Assembly: GCF_049701175.1 (NCBI RefSeq)
Contig: NZ_JBNATW010000031.1
Span: 1-27,471, forward strand
DNA length: 27,471 bases
From: Thermovenabulum sp049701175
GTDB taxonomy: Bacteria > Bacillota > Thermosediminibacteria > Thermosediminibacterales > Thermosediminibacteraceae
Reading direction: 5' to 3'
A program made the translations under genes and the position numbers. Positions 22,026 through 27,471 of this stretch are shown here, piece by piece. Under the pieces are notes generated by a model, which made no database searches, had not been told where the DNA came from, and saw nothing but the letters and a program-made list of their open reading frames with translations. Positions within the stretch are counted from its first letter, which is position 1, and every line of letters starts with the position of its first letter.

Positions 22026-22051
22026 TTAAATAAATTAACCTGTGCTATAAT
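22023..22051 (+). promoter_or_regulatory. Extended -10 promoter of rpmE
   Basis: TTGTTA (22023-22028) and TATAAT (22046-22051) are spaced by 17 bp, with TGC directly before the -10. The -35 begins at the TTG that would start an over-long rpmE reading, which helps place the real start downstream. Confidence 0.75.
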
Positions 22052-22106
22052 ATCAAGGGTAATTTATAGCTTTAACATAAAGACACAAAAGGCAGAGGTG
22101 AGTAAG

Positions 22107-22316
22107 GTGAAAGAAGGAATTCATCCAAAATACTACAGGGCTATTGTGAAATGCGCATGTGGTGAAACTTTTGAAACGGGTTCAACAAAACCAGAAATTC
22201 ACGTGGAAATTTGCTCAAAGTGCCATCCCTTTTTTACAGGCAAACAAAAGCTTGTTGATACTGGTGGCCGTGTAGAGAGATTTAAGAAGAGATTTGGCAT
22301 AAAGGATGAAGAATAA
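22107..22316 (+). CDS. rpmE: 50S ribosomal protein L31, zinc-binding form
   Basis: The 69-aa protein starts VKEGIHPKYYRAIVKCACGETF, standard for L31. It has the paired cysteines CAC and CSKC of the zinc-containing (C+) form, and ends GRVERFKKRFGIKDEE. GTG 22107 is chosen because SD GAGGTGA (22095-22101) is 5 nt upstream and all family members begin here; the longer in-frame reading from 22023 includes the promoter. A second in-frame GTG at 22098 lies within the SD. In some bacteria zinc-binding L31 is a zinc store replaced by a Zur-controlled paralogue; none is visible here. The rpmE-DUF1385-prfA-prmC order is common in Clostridia. Confidence 0.96.
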   Translation: MKEGIHPKYYRAIVKCACGETFETGSTKPEIHVEICSKCHPFFTGKQKLVDTGGRVERFKKRFGIKDEE

Positions 22317-22318
22317 AC

Positions 22319-22340
22319 GGTTAGAGTGTACACTCTAACC
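22319..22340 (+). terminator. Perfect 22-bp palindrome after rpmE, probable terminator
   Basis: GGTTAGAGTGT (22319-22329) is followed immediately by its exact complement ACACTCTAACC (22330-22340) and then TTTATT. The T tail is short and there is no free loop beyond a forced tetraloop. It could be a weak terminator, a processing site or a protein-binding dyad. Confidence 0.6.
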
Positions 22341-22374
22341 TTTATTCATATATTGGGACAAAGGAGAGGAATAA

Positions 22375-23226
22375 ATGAAGCCGGTAAAACCCTCAATAGG
22401 GGGACAAGCGGTAATAGAAGGCGTGATGATGAGGGGGCCCCAATATACGGCTATTGCGGTAAGAAAGGGTAAAGATATTGTAGTAAAAAGGGAAGAAAAT
22501 CAGTCCTTGCAAAATAGGTACCCTTTTTTAAGGTTGCCGGTAATTAGGGGAGTCCTTGCCCTTTTTGAAATGCTGGTAATCGGTATTAGCGCTCTTTCCT
22601 ATTCTGCGAGTATAGCAGAGGAGGAAGAGTATAAGCTTACGCCAAAAGATATTGCGTTTTCTATAATTATTGCTGTGGGCTTCGCTATCGCGCTTTTTAT
22701 TGTCCTTCCCACTTTTTTGATTAGATTTTTTGAAAATAATGTTAAAAATCCAATCCTGCTAAATCTGATAGAGGGCATTATAAGAATTATAATTTTCTTT
22801 TTATATATTTTTTCTATTTCGATAATGAAGGATATCAGAAGGTTTTTCGAATACCACGGGGCGGAGCACATGGCTGTGCACTGTTACGAAAATGGAGACC
22901 CTTTAACTGTTGAGAATGCCAAGAAATACAAAACCCTTCATCCGCGATGCGGCACAAGCTTTCTTTTAATAGTGATGATAGTGAGCATTTTGCTTTTTTC
23001 CTTTTTGGGATGGCCAGGCATTTTATTGAGGATACTTTCAAGGATAATATTGCTGCCCCTTGTGGCGGGAATTTCTTATGAATTAATAAGATTTACTGGA
23101 AGAAGCGATTCGAAAATTGCGAAGATAATAAGTGCACCGGGCATGTGGCTGCAGCTATTAACCACAAGAAAGCCAGACGACTCACAAATTGAAGTTGCTT
23201 TAGAAGCATTAAAGAGTGTAATATAG
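22375..23226 (+). CDS. yqhQ: DUF1385 family membrane protein (YqhQ-like)
   Basis: The 283-aa protein opens with the family signature PSIGGQAVIEGVMMRGP. It has about four or five TM segments, including AFSIIIAVGFAIALFIVLPTF, and a conserved segment with HGAEH (H161-H165), AVHCYE and HPRCGTSF. Function is unknown. The conserved histidines, glutamate and cysteine look like a metal site near the membrane, which is inference. It starts at ATG 22375 with SD AAAGGAGAGG. Its location between rpmE and prfA is widely conserved in Firmicutes and suggests a link to translation or simply an old operon. The prfA start follows 13 nt after the stop. Confidence 0.92.
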   Translation: MKPVKPSIGGQAVIEGVMMRGPQYTAIAVRKGKDIVVKREENQSLQNRYPFLRLPVIRGVLALFEMLVIGISALSYSASIAEEEEYKLTPKDIAFSIIIAVGFAIALFIVLPTFLIRFFENNVKNPILLNLIEGIIRIIIFFLYIFSISIMKDIRRFFEYHGAEHMAVHCYENGDPLTVENAKKYKTLHPRCGTSFLLIVMIVSILLFSFLGWPGILLRILSRIILLPLVAGISYELIRFTGRSDSKIAKIISAPGMWLQLLTTRKPDDSQIEVALEALKSVI

Positions 23227-23239
23227 GAGGGGAAAACCT

Positions 23240-24316
23240 TTGATAGAAAAATTAGAAGGACTTTTGAAAAAATATGAAGAATTAACCGAGAAAATCAGCG
23301 ATCCGGAGGTCATAGCAAAACAGGAGGAATGGAGAGCACTTGCTAAAGAACATGCCTCATTGGAAGAAATCGTAAACTGCTATAAAGATTATAAAAGCGT
23401 AATAAGAGAAATTGAGGATGCAAAGGAACTTTTAAAAAATGAAAAGGATAAAGATAAAGAAATGGAAGAGTTTTTAAAGAGTGAAATAGATAGATTAGAG
23501 GAAAGAGAAAAAGAACTGAAGGAAAAACTGAGAATAATGCTGTTGCCTAAGGACCCCAATGATGAAAAGGATGTAATTATGGAAATAAGAGCAGGAGCTG
23601 GAGGAGAAGAAGCGGCACTCTTTGCAGCAGACCTATATAGAATGTACACCCGTTATGCGGAAAGGCAGGGGTGGAAGGTAGAGCTTATGAGCACAAGCCC
23701 TACGGAGCTGGGGGGTTTTAAAGAGGTAGTGTTTGAAATTATCGGCAAAGGTGCTTACAGCAAATTGAAGTATGAATCGGGAGTCCACAGGGTTCAAAGG
23801 ATACCCGTTACTGAAGCGGGTGGTAGAATCCATACTTCTACCGCAACCGTAGCGGTTCTCCCCGAGGCGGAAGAGGTGGATGTAGAAATCAATCCTCAGG
23901 ATATAAGAATTGATGTATTTAGGTCTTCCGGCCATGGTGGGCAGTCGGTAAACACTACGGATTCGGCTGTCAGGATAACCCACTTCCCTACGGGGATTGT
24001 GGTTACATGCCAAGACGAAAGGTCACAGCTTAAAAACAGGGAAAAAGCTATGAAGATTTTAAGGGCAAAGCTTTTGGAGATGAAAAAGCAGGAACAAGAC
24101 CAAAAAATAGCTGAAAGTAGAAGAAGCCAGGTGGGTACTGGTGATAGAAGCGAAAGAATAAGGACATATAATTTCCCTCAAGGCAGGGTTACAGACCATA
24201 GGATAGGACTTACCCTCCATAAATTAGAAAGTATTTTGGATGGAGAATTGGACGAAATCATCGAAAGTTTAATTGCTGAAGAACAGGCAAGGAAACTCGC
24301 CCAATCCAGCGAATAA
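23240..24316 (+). CDS. prfA: Peptide chain release factor 1 (RF1)
   Basis: RF1 recognises UAA and UAG in the ribosomal A site and triggers peptide release. The 358-aa protein has a charged helical N-terminal domain (about 1-100), the RF1-specific codon-recognition tripeptide PVT (189-191, within QRIPVTEAGG) and the catalytic GGQ (233-235, SSGHGGQSVN). The PxT-type tripeptide rather than SPF separates it from RF2. The start is TTG 23240 with SD GGAGGGG. The gene for the methyltransferase that modifies the GGQ glutamine follows 14 nt later, as in most bacteria. Confidence 0.97.
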   Translation: MIEKLEGLLKKYEELTEKISDPEVIAKQEEWRALAKEHASLEEIVNCYKDYKSVIREIEDAKELLKNEKDKDKEMEEFLKSEIDRLEEREKELKEKLRIMLLPKDPNDEKDVIMEIRAGAGGEEAALFAADLYRMYTRYAERQGWKVELMSTSPTELGGFKEVVFEIIGKGAYSKLKYESGVHRVQRIPVTEAGGRIHTSTATVAVLPEAEEVDVEINPQDIRIDVFRSSGHGGQSVNTTDSAVRITHFPTGIVVTCQDERSQLKNREKAMKILRAKLLEMKKQEQDQKIAESRRSQVGTGDRSERIRTYNFPQGRVTDHRIGLTLHKLESILDGELDEIIESLIAEEQARKLAQSSE

Positions 24317-24330
24317 GGGGTATCATAATA

Positions 24331-25203
24331 ATGAAGGTAAGGGATGCCTTAAGAAGGGGAAGAGAAATATTAAAAAATAAGGGAATAGAATCCTTTTTCT
24401 TGGATGCGGAGGTTATCCTTGCTTATGTACTTTCAAAGGATAGGGGATTTCTTTTTTCCCATCCCGAGTATGAGCTTAGGGATAAGGAAGTAGAAGATTA
24501 TTTTGAAAAAATATCCTTGCGCGAAAAGCATTATCCCGTGGCTTATATTACCAATTGCAAAGAATTTTATTCTATTAATCTTTTTGTGAAAGAAGGAGTT
24601 CTTATTCCCCGCCCTGAAACCGAATTGGTCGTGGAAGAAGCTATTAAAATTATATCCTCAAAATACGAAGAAAAAGTTTTAATAAAAGTAGCAGATCTAT
24701 GTACGGGAAGCGGGGCAATTGCTGTTTCTATTGCTTTAAATTTAAAAAATGTATTTTGTTATGCTTCGGATATCTCTGATGTCTCCTTGGAAGTTGCTTT
24801 GGAAAACGCAAGAAAGCATAAGGTAGAAGACAAAATATGCTTACTAAAAGGAAATTTATGGGAACCCTTTTATTCTAATAATATTTTTGGCTTAGATGTG
24901 GTTATTTCAAATCCCCCTTATATACCCGAACAGGATTTAAGTGGGTTACCTTTAGATGTCAAATACGAGCCCGAGATCGCTTTAAACGGCGGTCCAGATG
25001 GGCTTTATTTTTATCGGGAAATAATAGGAAACTGCCGCAATTTTATGAAGCCAAACGGCTATGTAATTTTGGAGATAGGGGAAAATCAGGCTGAAGCAAT
25101 AAAGGACATCCTTTATAAGAATGGTATTGGAAACTTTAGGGTTTTAAAAGACTATGCAGGGCGTGACAGGGTTGTTGTAGCTTCTTTAAGACAGGAGGAG
25201 TAA
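24331..25203 (+). CDS. prmC: Release factor glutamine N5-methyltransferase
   Basis: PrmC methylates the glutamine of the GGQ motif of RF1 and RF2 using SAM. The 290-aa protein has the helical N-terminal domain (VRDALRRGREIL), the substrate motif PRPETE near residue 93, the SAM-binding VADLCTGSGAIAVSIAL (about 126-142) and the catalytic NPPY at 194-197, followed by an EPEIAL segment. It starts at ATG 24331 with SD AAGGGG overlapping the prfA stop region. It is translationally close to prfA upstream and to the chromate-type gene, whose ATG begins 2 nt after the prmC stop. Confidence 0.96.
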   Translation: MKVRDALRRGREILKNKGIESFFLDAEVILAYVLSKDRGFLFSHPEYELRDKEVEDYFEKISLREKHYPVAYITNCKEFYSINLFVKEGVLIPRPETELVVEEAIKIISSKYEEKVLIKVADLCTGSGAIAVSIALNLKNVFCYASDISDVSLEVALENARKHKVEDKICLLKGNLWEPFYSNNIFGLDVVISNPPYIPEQDLSGLPLDVKYEPEIALNGGPDGLYFYREIIGNCRNFMKPNGYVILEIGENQAEAIKDILYKNGIGNFRVLKDYAGRDRVVVASLRQEE

Positions 25204-25204
25204 A

Positions 25205-25783
25205 ATGGTGTCTTTAAGCAAGGATTTTATTTTTCTCTTAAAAATGTTTTTTACCTTTTTTAAAATCGGTGCTTTCACACTGGGCGGAGGCTATGCAATG
25301 ATCCCATTGATGAAGGTTGAAATAGTTGAAAAGAATAAGTGGCTAAAAGAAGAAGAGTTTATCGACATTATAGCGGTTTCCCAATCTGTACCGGGAGCGG
25401 TAGCTATAAATACATCGGTATATATCGGATATAAATTGAGAAGATTTATAGGAGCCGTTTTTGCACTGTTCGGCACTGTGCTCCCTTCTTTTTTAAGCAT
25501 TTTGATTATTGCCTATTTTTACAAAGAAGTAAAAAAGATTACGTATTTTAATAGGGCTTTAAAAGGTGTTTACCCTTCTATTTTGGTCCTTATATTATGT
25601 GCAGCCTTTTCTCTATGGAAAAAGGCTTTGAAAGATTATACATCCTATGTTATTTTTATTATAAGCTTTATATTACTTTTTTTCTTTAATCTTTATCCGG
25701 GAATTTTGATTTTGCTTTTTGGCATATTTGGCATTATTAAAGGAAGTTATGAGAATTGGAAAAGGGAGAAAGAATATGATTGA
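25205..25783 (+). CDS. Chromate transporter-family protein, short type, first of a pair
   Basis: The 192-aa membrane protein is one half-size CHR domain: KIGAFTLGGGYAMIPLM (about 19-35), EFIDIIAVSQSVPGAVAIN (about 55-73) and several further TM segments. Short CHR proteins occur as adjacent homologous pairs that together replace the single long ChrA. Known pairs export chromate in Bacillus, but many Firmicute members probably move another anion. The start ATG 25205 follows the prmC stop by one base, with SD GGAGGAG inside the end of prmC. Its end overlaps the second gene by 8 nt. Confidence 0.9.
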   Translation: MVSLSKDFIFLLKMFFTFFKIGAFTLGGGYAMIPLMKVEIVEKNKWLKEEEFIDIIAVSQSVPGAVAINTSVYIGYKLRRFIGAVFALFGTVLPSFLSILIIAYFYKEVKKITYFNRALKGVYPSILVLILCAAFSLWKKALKDYTSYVIFIISFILLFFFNLYPGILILLFGIFGIIKGSYENWKREKEYD

Positions 25784-26303
25784 AAATATTAAACTATTTT
25801 ATGCCTTTTTTAAAATAGGGCTTTTTGGGTTTGGTGGAGGGTATGCAATGCTCCCATTAATCCAAAAAGAGGTAGTGGAAATAAATAGATGGCTCAATTT
25901 CAAAGAATTTATGGATGTACTGGCAATCTCTCAAGTAACACCTGGGCCCATATCTGTAAACGCAGCAACTTTTGTGGGTTATAGGGTTAACGGGGTTTTA
26001 GGGTCTTTTTCTGCTACCCTCGGGGTTTCAATGCCGTCTTTTGTTATTATCCTTTTTCTGGCTTATATTATTAAAAAATTCAGCAGTAAAATTAAGGCAA
26101 CCGATTATTTTTTCCAAGCGATAAGGCCTGTAGTAATAGCCCTGATTTTGCAAGCAGCTATTAGCATAGGCAAAAATTCCCTTACGGGTTTTAAGGAATT
26201 GGGCATTGCAGCTGCAACGTTTATAGGTATTTATGTTTTAAAAATCCATCCAATAGCTGTTATATTTTTTTCAGCAGTAATGGGGGTTTTACTATATCAT
26301 TAA
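25776..26303 (+). CDS. Chromate transporter-family protein, short type, second of a pair
   Basis: The 175-aa partner is clearly homologous to the preceding gene: KIGLFGFGGGYAMLPLI, WLNFKEFMDVLAISQVTPGPISVN and FVGYRVNGVLGSFSATLG. It keeps the TPGP motif, where the first copy has VPGA. ATG 25776 is preferred over an in-frame start at 25719, because SD AAAGGGAG is located about 8 nt upstream of this ATG and the GGGYAM block then falls at the usual distance from the N-terminus. The 8-nt overlap with the first gene implies coupled synthesis of a heteromer. Substrate unproven. Confidence 0.9.
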   Translation: MIENIKLFYAFFKIGLFGFGGGYAMLPLIQKEVVEINRWLNFKEFMDVLAISQVTPGPISVNAATFVGYRVNGVLGSFSATLGVSMPSFVIILFLAYIIKKFSSKIKATDYFFQAIRPVVIALILQAAISIGKNSLTGFKELGIAAATFIGIYVLKIHPIAVIFFSAVMGVLLYH

Positions 26304-26315
26304 GAGGGGATAAAA

Positions 26316-27356
26316 ATGGAAACTTTATATATTAAAGTGGATGAAAAAAATCCTGAGATTGATAAAATAAGAATTGCAGCAGAAATAATAAAAAAAGGCG
26401 GCCTTGTGGCCTTTCCCACTGAAACCGTTTACGGCCTTGGTGCTAATGCCCTTGATGAGAAAGCAGCAATAAAAATATTTGAAGCTAAGAAAAGGCCCCA
26501 GGATAATCCTTTGATAGTTCACATACAGGATATAAAAGAACTTTACCTTTTGGTCAAAGAAGTGCCCCAAAAAGCTTATTCTCTAATAGAAAAATTTTGG
26601 CCGGGGCCTCTCACACTAATCTTTGAAAAAAGTGAAAGGGTACCCAACGGGACCACAGGAGGGCTTGATACGGTAGCGGTTAGGATGCCGGACCATAGGG
26701 TGGCAAGGCTTTTAATAAGGGAATCGGGAGTTCCCATTGCAGCGCCCAGCGCTAATTTATCAGGAAAACCCAGTCCTACGAATGCACAGGATGTCATGGA
26801 AGATATGAAGGGAAGGATAGATGCGGTGATTGATGGAGGGGATTCGAAATTTGGGGTTGAATCAACAGTATTAGACCTTACAGGAGATATACCAATAATT
26901 TTAAGGCCGGGCGGGATTACAAAGGAGGAATTGGAAGAGGTATTAGGCAGGGTTCAGGTAGAAGATGCCATAAGCGGGATAGAAAAACCCAAATCTCCGG
27001 GAATGAAATATAGACATTACTCGCCTAAAGCTGAAATTTATTTAATTGTTGGTGAGATTCCTTTGCAGATAAAAAAGATAAAAGAATTAGCTAAGGAATT
27101 TGAAAGGAAGGGATTTAAAGTAGGAATCCTTGCAACAGCTCAAACAAGGAAGGAATATTTTGGGGAAAATGTAATTTCTGCGGGCGACAGGGATGCGCCT
27201 CTCACAATATCTTCTAATCTATTCTCACTGTTGAGGAAATTTGACAGGATGGGAGTGGATGTAATCCTTGCTGAAGGAATACCTGAAACCGGGCTTGGCC
27301 TTGCTGTAATGAACCGATTAAAGAGAGCTTCTGGGAATAGGATTATAAAAGCATGA
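26316..27356 (+). CDS. sua5: L-threonylcarbamoyladenylate synthase (Sua5 type)
   Basis: The enzyme makes threonylcarbamoyl-AMP from threonine, bicarbonate and ATP for the t6A37 modification of tRNAs decoding ANN codons. The 346-aa protein has the YrdC domain (about 15-205) with the substrate motif KKRPQDNPL (R60-P61, N64-P65), the PTETVYGLGANA loop and the APSANLSG loop. The SPGMKYRHYSP linker and a C-terminal Sua5 Rossmann-like domain (about 230-346) follow, so it is the long form rather than single-domain TsaC. It starts at ATG 26316 with SD GAGGGG, 12 nt after the chromate pair. The prfA-prmC-...-sua5 order also occurs in Bacillus (ywlC). Confidence 0.96.
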   Translation: METLYIKVDEKNPEIDKIRIAAEIIKKGGLVAFPTETVYGLGANALDEKAAIKIFEAKKRPQDNPLIVHIQDIKELYLLVKEVPQKAYSLIEKFWPGPLTLIFEKSERVPNGTTGGLDTVAVRMPDHRVARLLIRESGVPIAAPSANLSGKPSPTNAQDVMEDMKGRIDAVIDGGDSKFGVESTVLDLTGDIPIILRPGGITKEELEEVLGRVQVEDAISGIEKPKSPGMKYRHYSPKAEIYLIVGEIPLQIKKIKELAKEFERKGFKVGILATAQTRKEYFGENVISAGDRDAPLTISSNLFSLLRKFDRMGVDVILAEGIPETGLGLAVMNRLKRASGNRIIKA

Positions 27357-27372
27357 AAGGAGGTCACAATAG

Positions 27373-27414
27373 TTGAAAATAATAGTACAAAAAGGCCTAA
27401 TTTTGATTAGGTGA
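27373..27414 (+). CDS. Possible 13-codon leader peptide ORF
   Basis: The ORF runs TTG-to-TGA and encodes MKIIVQKGLILIR. It has one of the best SD sites in the window, AAAGGAGGT (27357-27365), 7 nt before its TTG. Its stop overlaps a GTG (27411) that opens the next frame in a GTGA arrangement. A hairpin CCTAAT/ATTAGG (27396-27401/27406-27411) covers its 3' end and that junction. It may be a coupling leader peptide, or the start of a gene broken by a frameshift. Confidence 0.3.
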   Translation: MKIIVQKGLILIR

Positions 27415-27471
27415 GATTGGATGTTACTAAGTATGCAAAAAAAGTCAAGAAGATATATGGCATCAGCAGAA
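27411..27471 (+). CDS. Start of an unrecognised gene, truncated by the window end
   Basis: From GTG 27411 the frame stays open to the end, beginning MRLDVTKYAKKVKKIYGISR. It is preceded in frame by a stop at 27408 and has no good SD of its own, so it would depend on coupling from the 13-codon ORF. An alternative start, ATG 27421 in another frame, has SD AGGTGAG (27409-27415) 5 nt upstream. Twenty codons are too few to name a family. Confidence 0.3.
   Translation, partial: MRLDVTKYAKKVKKIYGISR

Noticed and set aside
22023..22106. N-terminal extension of L31
   Set aside because: It contains the promoter (TTGTTA-17-TATAAT) and the SD; L31 proteins start at the GTG at 22107.
25205..26303. Single long ChrA broken by a frameshift
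   Set aside because: Each part is a complete short CHR domain with its own SD and GGGYAM N-terminal block; paired short CHR genes are normal.
27421..27471. Low-molecular-weight protein tyrosine phosphatase start, as sometimes follows sua5
   Set aside because: No frame contains the CxxxxxR(S/T) P-loop; similarity of short Arg/Met/Ala strings is too weak.
1..27471. CRISPR arrays, insertion sequences, phage genes or att sites
   Set aside because: No spaced direct repeats, transposase or integrase motifs were seen; apart from short dyads there are no long repeats that I can detect by eye.

Overview
The window is 27.5 kb of AT-rich, densely coding chromosome in which every supported gene lies on the + strand. 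SpoIIE, strong AGGAGG-type Shine-Dalgarno (SD) sites, frequent TTG/GTG starts, PPDK, two radical-SAM enzymes and the gene order all point to a spore-forming anaerobic Clostridia-type Firmicute. A thermophile of the Thermoanaerobacterales/Thermosediminibacterales kind is plausible, but that is inference. I see no insertion sequence, phage gene or CRISPR array.

Region 1 (1-6460) is the classic Firmicute block tRNA-Glu, spoIIE, tilS, hpt, ftsH, each with recognisable motifs. spoIIE has a promoter with 21-bp spacing and a Spo0A-box-like -35 region. In Bacillus, coaX follows ftsH and dus lies a little further on; here a metabolic insert separates ftsH from coaX: a YdcZ-type membrane protein, pyruvate phosphate dikinase, and a radical SAM gene cotranscribed with a cysteine-less ArsR regulator behind a perfect consensus promoter (6461-11710).

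Region 2 (11710-15022) is an ECF S-component (probably pantothenate, PanT), type III pantothenate kinase (coaX), dus and an unrecognised 320-aa protein. The transporter and kinase would together import and phosphorylate pantothenate for CoA synthesis. The 320-aa protein looks like a Lon N-terminal-type domain joined to an unknown domain carrying an HxxEH motif.

Region 3 (15022-17645) is a three-gene operon: an XRE-type regulator, a protein of the family often labelled quinate 5-dehydrogenase, and a Rossmann oxidoreductase resembling cyanobacterial acyl-ACP reductase. Its real substrate is unknown.

Region 4 (17625-18776) is a cation diffusion facilitator behind a strong promoter and a leader that matches the NiCo (czcD) riboswitch plus an overlapping intrinsic terminator. 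A Fur-box-like palindrome lies just upstream.

Region 5 (18777-21999) is the AmmeMemoRadiSam system, widespread but functionally obscure: a LigB/Memo-like + AMMECR1 fusion, its radical SAM partner, and an unrecognised 215-aa gene in the same run. A structured hairpin leader with a possible pseudoknot precedes it.

Region 6 (22003-27356) is the translation-linked cluster rpmE, yqhQ (DUF1385), prfA, prmC, a pair of short chromate-transporter-like genes and sua5/tsaC. The window ends in a 13-codon ORF whose stop overlaps the start of a truncated unknown gene.

Feature starts were re-chosen by SD position and family N-termini for tilS, ftsH, the radical SAM gene, panT, the XRE regulator, the AmmeMemo fusion, rpmE and the second chromate gene. 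No intergenic stretch exceeds 300 bases.
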